From positions 1-45,893 of the forward strand of contig BNUP01000004.1 in NCBI GenBank assembly GCA_025997455.1: a stretch of DNA of 45,893 bases, written 5' to 3'. Shown here one piece after another: positions 31,944 through 38,189 of this stretch. The stretch's first letter is position 1. Each line of letters starts with the position of its first letter. The notes under the pieces were generated by a model that ran no database searches, was not told where the DNA came from, and was given only the letters and a program-made list of their open reading frames with translations. Made by a program: the position numbers and the translations under genes. The DNA is from Fibrobacterales bacterium (lineage in GTDB: Bacteria > Fibrobacterota > Fibrobacteria > Fibrobacterales > Fibrobacteraceae).

Positions 31944-33308
31944 ATGACAGAACAAGAAGAAGAGGCGTTTTTAACGCCCGTAAAAATCATAGAGCCGCAG
32001 GATAAACTTCCCGACTTCAGCGTGGCGGACTTGCCGCCTAACCTTCAGGCAACCGTAAAGGAACTCGGATGGGGAGAACTTATGCCCGTTCAACGCAAGA
32101 CCATTCCGTATATGTTGCAAGGGCGCGATATGTTGATTCAGTCTAAGACCGGGTCGGGAAAAACAGGTGCGTTTCTATTGCCGCTTTTACAGGTTATAGT
32201 GCCGGAGCACGAATCTCCGCAAGCGTTAATTCTTGTGCCTACAAGGGAACTCGCACAGCAGGTTCATAAGGAGATAGAGAAACTCACCAAAGGGACAAAC
32301 ATTCGTTCGTGTGCGGTTTTTGGCGGAGTCGGTTTTGATGCACAAATTCACGCATTCAGAAAAGGAGTTCACATAATAGTTGCAACGCCGGGTCGTCTTT
32401 TAGATCACGCACAACGAGGCAACATAGATTTTAACAGCATACGTGATTTGGTTATGGACGAGGCAGACGAGATGCTGGGAATGGGCTTTTACCCTGATAT
32501 GCAGAGGGTGAGAAAATATCTTCCCAAGCAAATTTCCTGCACAATGTTCAGTGCGACAATTCCGCAGACGGTTAAGAGTTTGTCCCGCGAATTTCAACGC
32601 CCGAATGCGGACTTTCTCTCTCTCTCTTACGACCAAGTTATCGCAAAAAATTTAGAACATCGCTACTACGCCTCCGATGCTATGGGAAAAGATTCTCTTC
32701 TCATAAAAATTTTGGAATGGGAAAATCCCGACAGTTGTATGATTTTTTGCAATATGAAAAAAGATGTCGCTTATTTGGAACAGGTTCTCGGCGATTACGG
32801 TTTGCCCGTGAAAGCACTTTCGGGTGATATTTCGCAGAGCGAGCGCGAAAGAGTGCTCGGTTTGTTCCGCGATAAAAAATTGAAATACTTAATTTGCACC
32901 GATGTTGCTGCACGCGGAATAGATGTGACTCATGTGACTCATGTTATAGTTTATGACCACCCCGGCGACCACGAGGTTTATGTTCATCGTAGCGGCAGAA
33001 CGGCACGAGCGGGAAGGAGCGGTCTTGCGATTTCGTTAATTACGCCTGTTGAGGAAATTGAGATTCAAAAAACCGCCGCCGATTTTAGCATAAACTTTAT
33101 TAAAATGCCTCCGATAAATGATGAGGAATTGGCTAGTAAAGTTCGCCAACGAGCAGAGGTGGTTTTGGAACGCGAACGGCGAATGCTCAGCCAAAAACAA
33201 AATGAAAGGATGCGCCGCTATATTCCTATGGTAGAAGAACTTTCGCAAAACTCGGAAGGAAAAGAATTGCTCGCATATTTGATAGACAAAACCGCGTTTG
33301 GAGGTTAA
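31944..33308 (+). CDS. DEAD-box ATP-dependent RNA helicase
   Basis: 454 residues with all core motifs: Q motif (GWGELMPVQRKTIP), motif I SKTGSGKT (67-74), Ia PTRELAQQ, GG, TPGRLLDH, DEAD (172-175), SAT (203-205), then IICTDVAARGIDVTHVTHVIVYD and HRSGRTARAGRSG in the second RecA fold. The C-terminal extension is short (about 75 residues, charged) and lacks the basic tail of CsdA/DeaD or the RNA-binding domain of DbpA. It probably remodels RNA in ribosome assembly or mRNA decay. It follows the AT-rich ATPase-nuclease pair, which separates it from purA. AAAGGAAAAG lies 5-14 nt upstream of the start. Confidence 0.93.
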   Translation: MTEQEEEAFLTPVKIIEPQDKLPDFSVADLPPNLQATVKELGWGELMPVQRKTIPYMLQGRDMLIQSKTGSGKTGAFLLPLLQVIVPEHESPQALILVPTRELAQQVHKEIEKLTKGTNIRSCAVFGGVGFDAQIHAFRKGVHIIVATPGRLLDHAQRGNIDFNSIRDLVMDEADEMLGMGFYPDMQRVRKYLPKQISCTMFSATIPQTVKSLSREFQRPNADFLSLSYDQVIAKNLEHRYYASDAMGKDSLLIKILEWENPDSCMIFCNMKKDVAYLEQVLGDYGLPVKALSGDISQSERERVLGLFRDKKLKYLICTDVAARGIDVTHVTHVIVYDHPGDHEVYVHRSGRTARAGRSGLAISLITPVEEIEIQKTAADFSINFIKMPPINDEELASKVRQRAEVVLERERRMLSQKQNERMRRYIPMVEELSQNSEGKELLAYLIDKTAFGG

Positions 33309-33313
33309 GAAAC

Positions 33314-33328
33314 ATTTTTCTACCTTTC
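33314..33328 (+). promoter_or_regulatory. start-proximal box of plsC
   Basis: ATTTTTCTACCTTTC; TACCTT ends 8 nt before the ATG at 33335, with only A-rich sequence between and no ribosome site. Confidence 0.45.
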
Positions 33329-33334
33329 AAAAAT

Positions 33335-34045
33335 ATGAGAGCGAAATTTCTTGGGATTTTGTTTTATTTATTTATAGGACTTGGGTTGGTAACGGTTATT
33401 CCGCCTTGGTTGATTTTCTGTGCCGTGTTTAACAAACGGAATAAATTTACCTCGATAGTGAGACCTTTTTTTGCAGTGGTATTTTTTCTGTTCGGAATAA
33501 AAGTTGAGGTAGAAGGCGAACTTCCCAAACGAGGAAAGACTTGTTTTATTTTATCCAATCATCAGAGTTTTATAGATATTTTGGCAATTTTATACGGGAT
33601 TTCTCCGAGTGCATTTTTGGCGAAGAAAAGTTTATTTAAGGTGTTTTATTTTGGAGTGTTGCTAAAATACACAGGCTCTATTCCCGTTGCAAGAGGCGAC
33701 CACCGTGCAAATATTGAACTGTCGAGTCAAATAAAAAATCGTCTCGAAAATAATTTTCCCGTATGTGCTTTTCCGGAGGGAACAAGATCTGCCAACGGCG
33801 AACTTCTGCCTTTTAAGAACGGGATTTTCCGCATAATAAAAGATGCGGGTGTTCCCGTGTTGCCCGTTACAATTTTGAATGCATGGAAGGTGTTTCCAAA
33901 AACACACATTGCACTTTACCCCGGAACTATCACGATTATTCCGCACGAAGTTATTAACGCAAATGAAATAGAAAATATGAATTTTGAAGAATTGAGAGAT
34001 AAGGTTCGCTCCGCTATTTCAAGTTCTATTCCAAAAGCAGAGTGA
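33335..34045 (+). CDS. plsC: 1-acyl-sn-glycerol-3-phosphate acyltransferase (PlsC family)
   Basis: 236 residues. Two N-terminal hydrophobic stretches (about 7-30 and 44-55) anchor it to the inner membrane. The acyltransferase block has NHQSFID (H76-x4-D81), GSIPVARGD (115-122) and FPEGTRS (146-152), the catalytic and glycerol-phosphate-binding motifs of the family. It makes phosphatidic acid from lysophosphatidic acid. The short membrane-anchored form fits PlsC, although a role in ornithine- or other lipid acylation cannot be excluded from sequence alone. murD starts 3 nt after its stop. Confidence 0.88.
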   Translation: MRAKFLGILFYLFIGLGLVTVIPPWLIFCAVFNKRNKFTSIVRPFFAVVFFLFGIKVEVEGELPKRGKTCFILSNHQSFIDILAILYGISPSAFLAKKSLFKVFYFGVLLKYTGSIPVARGDHRANIELSSQIKNRLENNFPVCAFPEGTRSANGELLPFKNGIFRIIKDAGVPVLPVTILNAWKVFPKTHIALYPGTITIIPHEVINANEIENMNFEELRDKVRSAISSSIPKAE

Positions 34046-34048
34046 AAA

Positions 34049-35401
34049 ATGGAAGAACCTATAGGCATACTCGGTTTTGGTGCGGAAGGAAAAAGCACAC
34101 TGAAATTTTTACAGAATAATGGTGCAAAAAATGTTATCATTTTTGATAAAAAAGACGGCGATGACTACCTCAAAGATTTATCGAAATGTAAAACCATAAT
34201 CCGTTCCGCAGGCGTGTATCCTTTGCAAAAAGAAATTTTGGAGGCGCAGAGTAACGGTGCAAAACTGACTAGTCAAATAGAAATATTTTTTGATGAGGTG
34301 CAAAAGTCTGCCGATGAACACACTACTATTATCGGAGTAACGGGAACATTGGGAAAGGGGTCTTGCGTATCTATGATTTCGCACTGTTTGAATGAACTTG
34401 GAATAGAGAATGCAATAGGCGGAAATTTCGGCGTGCCTGCACTTGATTTGTTGAATAAAGTAATTTCAGAAGAATTCCCTCAAACTTTATCTCATAAAAT
34501 AGGTAGTTCTTCTATACCCAATAAAAATAAAAAAGTAATTATCTTAGAATTGAGTTCCTTTCAACTGATGACACTTTCAATTTCGCCGCATATTGCGGTT
34601 GTTCTGCAAGTTACGAGCGAGCATTTGGATTGGCACACTTCAACAGAGCAATACAGAGATGCAAAGGCAAATTTAGTTCGTTTTCAAAAAAATGATGATT
34701 ATTGTATTTACAACAAGGAGTCCGAAGGTGCTGCTTGGATAGCATCGCAAGGTTGCGGAATAAAAAAGTCGTTCTCGGCAGTCGGAAATAGTATTTCGAT
34801 TGAAGGGCACACATTGAACATTGAGGATTGCAAAATCACGGGTGCACATCAATTGCAAAATGCATTTGCCGCTTTGCTCGCATTGCAGGCATTAAACCAC
34901 GCTCCCGATTTTTTGTTAAATTGCATTAACGCGATTAAGACTTACGAGGGTTTGCCATACAGATTGCAAAATGTAGGGAGCAGAGATAACCTAACATTTT
35001 TTAACGACTCTTATTCAACCAGACCGGAGGCGACCATTGCGGCGGTTAAGGCGATGTCTTTGCCGTTTATGCTGATTTTGGGCGGCTCGGAAAAAAATTC
35101 CGACTTTACGGAACTCGCTGGGGAACTTGTAAAATTACCTCTGTTGAGAGGCATTGCGTTAATAGGATACACCGCCGAGCGAATTGAAAAAGAACTCATT
35201 AAAAACAATTGCAAAACCGCAACAAAAATTTTCGCCGATACCGAATTTGCAGACCCGTTTGCCGCCGCCTTCAATTGGTGTTGCCAAAACGCAGAAAAAA
35301 ACGGTGCGATACTGCTCTCTCCCGCTTGTGCCTCATTTGGCTTGTTCCCTAACTACAAAGTACGAGGTGAGGCGTTTAATAGATTGGCGAGTGGGGAGTG
35401 A
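34049..35401 (+). CDS. murD: UDP-N-acetylmuramoyl-L-alanine:D-glutamate ligase with in-frame insertion
   Basis: 450 residues. ATP-dependent addition of D-Glu in peptidoglycan precursor synthesis. IGILGFGAEGKST opens the UDP-binding domain. The P-loop is GVTGTLGKGS (96-105), a variant of the usual GTNGKTT. GNFGVPALDLL, ELSSFQL, SEHLDWH, NDSYSTRPEAT and ILGGSEKNSDF are all Mur-ligase landmarks. Residues 140-164 are an extra segment of 25 residues, absent from ordinary MurD between ALDLLNKVI and ILELSSFQL. At DNA level it is bounded by AAAGTAATT repeats 75 bp apart. Removing it restores a normal length of 425. Confidence 0.93.
   Translation: MEEPIGILGFGAEGKSTLKFLQNNGAKNVIIFDKKDGDDYLKDLSKCKTIIRSAGVYPLQKEILEAQSNGAKLTSQIEIFFDEVQKSADEHTTIIGVTGTLGKGSCVSMISHCLNELGIENAIGGNFGVPALDLLNKVISEEFPQTLSHKIGSSSIPNKNKKVIILELSSFQLMTLSISPHIAVVLQVTSEHLDWHTSTEQYRDAKANLVRFQKNDDYCIYNKESEGAAWIASQGCGIKKSFSAVGNSISIEGHTLNIEDCKITGAHQLQNAFAALLALQALNHAPDFLLNCINAIKTYEGLPYRLQNVGSRDNLTFFNDSYSTRPEATIAAVKAMSLPFMLILGGSEKNSDFTELAGELVKLPLLRGIALIGYTAERIEKELIKNNCKTATKIFADTEFADPFAAAFNWCCQNAEKNGAILLSPACASFGLFPNYKVRGEAFNRLASGE
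34457..34540. repeat. 75-bp in-frame insertion in murD with 9-bp direct repeats
   Basis: AAAGTAATT at 34457-34465 and 34532-34540 flank 66 bases that add 25 codons (with one repeat copy) to murD without breaking the frame. The insert has an imperfect stem (AGAAGAATT with AGTTCTTCT). It differs in sequence from the purA insert but has the same repeat length. Confidence 0.55.
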
Positions 35402-35517
35402 AAAGAGTAGAGAGTAAAGAGTAGAGAATAATAACTTTACACTTTTAACTTTCAACTTTATACTCCCCACACCCCACACGCAACACCCTATACCCCACAT
35501 TTGCATCGCCGAATGAT
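35402..35517. repeat. low-complexity intergenic cassette before the GGDEF gene
   Basis: Three blocks are joined here: AGAGTAGAGAGTAAAGAG; then ACTTTACACTTTTAACTTTC; then CCCCACACCCCACACGCAAC with CCCTATACCCCAC. The second and third blocks match, in the same order relative to the gene, the region before the Rpn gene at 340 and parts of 23960-24080 and 38095-38170. Confidence 0.5.
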
Positions 35518-35532
35518 ATTTCTACATTCCCC
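35518..35532 (+). promoter_or_regulatory. start-proximal box of the GGDEF-hemerythrin gene
   Basis: ATTTCTACATTCCCC; TACATT ends 7 nt before ATG at 35536. TTGCAT lies about 16-17 bp upstream of TACATT and could be the -35 element, the clearest such pair among the boxes. Confidence 0.5.
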
Positions 35533-35535
35533 TCA

Positions 35536-36597
35536 ATGTCAGAGGTGCCGACCACACTGGAGTTGCTTACCATACCGCTTACCATTGCGCTTGCAGTGGT
35601 GTTATACCTCTATTTTTTTAATCGCAAAAAATTAAAAGAACTCGAAAAAATGCGAGAAAATTTAGTCGCCATAAGCATCACCGACAGCCTTACGGAAATA
35701 GCCAACCGCAGGCATTTTGATAATGTTTTCTCCAACGAATATAAACGGCACAGCCGCACAAAAGAACTTCTCACTTTAATAATGATAGACATTGACCACT
35801 TCAAACGGTTCAACGATGACTACGGGCATGTTCAGGGAGACAAATGCCTAAAAGCGGTTGCAAAAGCACTCGCAAACGAAATATACCGTGCGGGCGATTT
35901 GGTGGCGAGATACGGCGGAGAGGAATTTATAGTTCTCCTGCCGCAAACTAACATTGAAGGAGCGGTGATGGTCGCCGAAAGAATGCGCAGAAGTGTTCAA
36001 AACTTAGATATACCGAACAGAAATTCATCCGTTGAATGCAAAAAAGTCACCGCGAGTTTTGGAGTTTTTTCGCAATATTGCACAATAAACGGCAACCCCT
36101 GCGATATGGTGCAGAGTGCCGATGAAATGCTCTACAAAGCAAAGGCATTCGGGCGCAATGTGGTATTTGCAAACCCCGAACCGTCATTTGGAATGGTCGG
36201 CAATTTTTTACTTTCGGAACCGGTTTGGTCAAAAGAATTGTTGTGCGGACACGACACGGTAGATGCCGAACATCACGGACTTTTTTTGAAGGCGAGGGAA
36301 CTTTACGATGCGATGCAGTCGGGGATAAATAAAAAAGATGCAATTCCGGTAATTGAAGATTTATTCAGTGATTTGGCAACGCATTTTCGCTCGGAAGAGG
36401 AAGTTATGCACAGTATGAACTACCCCGAATTAAAATTTCACGCAGAGGAACACAAAAAACTTCTCACAATAGGCTCGCAACTTTTTAAGCAATACAAGAG
36501 CGATAAACTCACTCTCAACCACCTTTTTATGTTTGTGGTCTATGAAATTATTCAGCAACACATTATTTTTGCAGATAAAAAAATATTTAATAAATAG
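35536..36597 (+). CDS. diguanylate cyclase with C-terminal bacteriohemerythrin domain
   Basis: 353 residues. One N-terminal membrane helix (about 9-28) and a short coiled linker lead to a GGDEF domain (about 48-212): DSLTEIANRRHFD, DIDHFKRFND, active-site GGEEF (127-131), and a product-inhibition site R118-A-G-D121 five residues before it. The C-terminus (about 228-353) is a hemerythrin fold with likely di-iron ligands His239, His246 or His247, His283/Glu287, His302/His306 and His342/Asp347. It should make cyclic di-GMP under control of oxygen or iron redox state. In an anaerobe this would tie attachment or biofilm behaviour to oxygen exposure (inference). Confidence 0.92.
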   Translation: MSEVPTTLELLTIPLTIALAVVLYLYFFNRKKLKELEKMRENLVAISITDSLTEIANRRHFDNVFSNEYKRHSRTKELLTLIMIDIDHFKRFNDDYGHVQGDKCLKAVAKALANEIYRAGDLVARYGGEEFIVLLPQTNIEGAVMVAERMRRSVQNLDIPNRNSSVECKKVTASFGVFSQYCTINGNPCDMVQSADEMLYKAKAFGRNVVFANPEPSFGMVGNFLLSEPVWSKELLCGHDTVDAEHHGLFLKARELYDAMQSGINKKDAIPVIEDLFSDLATHFRSEEEVMHSMNYPELKFHAEEHKKLLTIGSQLFKQYKSDKLTLNHLFMFVVYEIIQQHIIFADKKIFNK

Positions 36598-36712
36598 GTT
36601 GGGGGGAAGTCTCCCCCTCGCCTCGTGGAAGTCTGCACTTACGAGTGCTAAAGCACTCTCTCTCCAAAAGCCAATACTTTGGCTTTTAGTGTTGCTCGCT
36701 ACCCCCTCTTTC
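36597..36712. repeat. palindromic REP-like element providing the 5' end of the M15D gene
   Basis: Several stems are stacked: GGGGG/CCCCC at the left end (36601-36620 region), GAGTGCT/AGCACTC separated by AA, and AAAAGCCAA/TTGGCTTTT. The right end is CTACCCCC, roughly complementary to the left end's GGGGG. It is rich in short inverted repeats, unlike the flanking genes. The M15D signal-peptide codons lie within its right part. Confidence 0.55.
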
Positions 36713-37423
36713 CCTCAAGACACTCTTCCGCTTTTTGTTCCTCAAAAACCTGCAAAGCCGCTCTCATTTTGCACTGCACAAAAAGAGTATCTCGCACTTG
36801 CAGAAACATTTCCAGACTGGGAAGAAATCACTCACTTGCGAGGAGTGGTTGTGAAAATGCCATACGCAACTTATGACAATTTTAGCGGACACAATTTATA
36901 CTGCGGAATCGGGCGGGCATTTCTCCACAAAGATGCCGCTCAAAAATTAAAACGAGCGATTGGCATATTAAAAAAACAAGCACCGAATTACAAGTTCATT
37001 ATATTTGATGCCGCTCGCTCAAACCACGCACAAAGCATCTTAAAAGCCGCCGTTCGCGGCACGCCATACACGCATTTTGTGAGCAATCCCGTTCCTGCAG
37101 CAAGCGACAGTGCAATTAAAATCGGGAGTTTGCACGCCTACGGAATGGCTATTGACATCGGTTTATTAAACGAAAACGGCGACCTTGCGGATATGGGCTT
37201 ACCTTACGATTCCTTCGCATTCTATGCAGGCAAAAAAGGCGAACAAACCGCATTGGAACAGGGTTTATTAAATGCCGAACAAATTAAAAATCGCGAACTC
37301 CTGCGTTCTGTTATGGGTGCGGCAGGTTGGTCAAATCTATCCACAGAATGGTGGCATTTTAACGCGGCACCAGGAGACAGCATTAGAACTAAATATGACT
37401 TACCCCGTTTGCCCCCGCAATAA
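36599..37423 (+). CDS. D-alanyl-D-alanine dipeptidase-like peptidase (M15D, VanX/DdpX type)
   Basis: The catalytic part has SLHAYGMAIDIGL (zinc ligands His201 and Asp208 counted from the ATG at 36533), LADMGLPYDSFAF and EWWHF (Glu272, His275), all typical of M15D enzymes that split D-Ala-D-Ala or trim peptidoglycan peptides. A signal-like stretch PILWLLVLLATPSFPQ precedes it. The start is unclear: TTG at 36599 and ATGs at 36533 or 36542 (inside the preceding gene) are in frame, none with a good ribosome site. The sequence between is a palindromic intergenic element read through in frame. It overlaps rpiA tail-to-tail by 35 bp. Confidence 0.75.
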   Translation: MGGSLPLASWKSALTSAKALSLQKPILWLLVLLATPSFPQDTLPLFVPQKPAKPLSFCTAQKEYLALAETFPDWEEITHLRGVVVKMPYATYDNFSGHNLYCGIGRAFLHKDAAQKLKRAIGILKKQAPNYKFIIFDAARSNHAQSILKAAVRGTPYTHFVSNPVPAASDSAIKIGSLHAYGMAIDIGLLNENGDLADMGLPYDSFAFYAGKKGEQTALEQGLLNAEQIKNRELLRSVMGAAGWSNLSTEWWHFNAAPGDSIRTKYDLPRLPPQ

Positions 37424-38066
37424 AAGCCTCTTTTGCCAAACCTACAAATAAACCGTGCCCCACAATTCCGGGAATTTCGTCGAGCAGGTGCGAGAGAGTT
37501 TTAGGGTCTTTAATTATGCCGAATTTTGCATCGGCAATTATGTTTCCCGAATCGCTTATAACGGGACCGTCTTTGCAAGTTCCCGCAATTCGCACTTCAA
37601 ATTCACCGCCTGCTTTTTCCACTTTATTCGCAGCCAAACCGAGTGCGGCAGGCAGAATTTCAAGCGGCACCGCAACTTTTTCTCCCAAATTTTTCACCTG
37701 TTTTGAGGTGTCCGCTACCACAATAAATTTATCTGCAAGCGATGCGACAATTTTTTCCAAAAGATGAGCCGCCCCGCGACCCTTTATCAAATTCAAATTC
37801 GGGTCTATCTCATCCGTGCCGTCTATTGCAATGTCCAAATGCCGCACTGCACTGCTGTCTTTTAATTCAATTCCAAAATTTCTGCAAATTAAAGTAGTGC
37901 TGAAACTCGTGCTCACTCCAAAGAATTTCAAACCCTCGTTTTTTGTTCTCTCCGCCAAGCGTTCAAGTGCAAAAAATACCGTGCTGCCCGTTCCCAACCC
38001 CACGCCCATTCCGTTTTGCACCAAATCCGCCGCCGCAACTCCTGCCTGTTTTTTGAAATTTTGCAT
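37389..38066 (-). CDS. rpiA: ribose-5-phosphate isomerase A
   Basis: 225 residues, the usual size. It interconverts ribose 5-phosphate and ribulose 5-phosphate in the pentose phosphate pathway. Motifs: GLGTGSTVFFALERL (phosphate loop), STSFSTT, IDGTDEIDPNLNLIKGRGAAH (active-site Asp residues and the Lys-Gly-Arg-Gly loop; the usual form is KGGGGA), and GPVISDSGNIIADAKF. Starts at the ATG six nt after a TAACTACCTT box, with no ribosome site. Its 3' end overlaps the 3' end of the M15D gene. Confidence 0.94.
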   Translation of the reverse strand: MQNFKKQAGVAAADLVQNGMGVGLGTGSTVFFALERLAERTKNEGLKFFGVSTSFSTTLICRNFGIELKDSSAVRHLDIAIDGTDEIDPNLNLIKGRGAAHLLEKIVASLADKFIVVADTSKQVKNLGEKVAVPLEILPAALGLAANKVEKAGGEFEVRIAGTCKDGPVISDSGNIIADAKFGIIKDPKTLSHLLDEIPGIVGHGLFVGLAKEAFIAGANGVSHI

Positions 38067-38068
38067 TT

Positions 38069-38082
38069 GGGGAAGGTAGTTA
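38069..38082 (-). promoter_or_regulatory. start-proximal box of rpiA
   Basis: On the minus strand TAACTACCTTCCCC; TACCTT ends 6 nt before the ATG at 38066. It is divergent from the box at 38172-38187. Confidence 0.45.
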
Positions 38083-38108
38083 ATTAACTCTGCGGTGCAA
38101 GAGTTGAA

Positions 38109-38151
38109 AGTGTAAAGTGAAAAGTGGATAGTACACTTTTCACTTTACACT
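38109..38151. repeat. 18-bp perfect inverted repeat between rpiA and the macroglobulin gene
   Basis: AGTGTAAAGTGAAAAGTG (38109-38126) pairs exactly with CACTTTTCACTTTACACT (38134-38151) across a 7-nt loop. It is embedded in the low-complexity intergenic cassette (GAGTTGAAAGTGTAAAG, CTCTACTCTCTACAC) and lies between two divergent promoters. Confidence 0.75.
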
Positions 38152-38171
38152 CTACTCTCTACACTTTATAC

Positions 38172-38187
38172 TTTTTCTACCTTCTCC
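38172..38187 (+). promoter_or_regulatory. start-proximal box of the macroglobulin gene
   Basis: TTTTTCTACCTTCTCC; TACCTT ends 6 nt before the ATG at 38190. It helps fix the start at 38190 rather than the in-frame GTG at 38124, which lies inside the inverted repeat. Confidence 0.5.
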
Positions 38188-38189
38188 CA

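Noticed and set aside
38124..38189. GTG start at 38124 for the macroglobulin gene
   Set aside because: It lies in the inverted repeat and would put 22 residues before a perfect lipoprotein signal; the promoter box sits just before ATG 38190.
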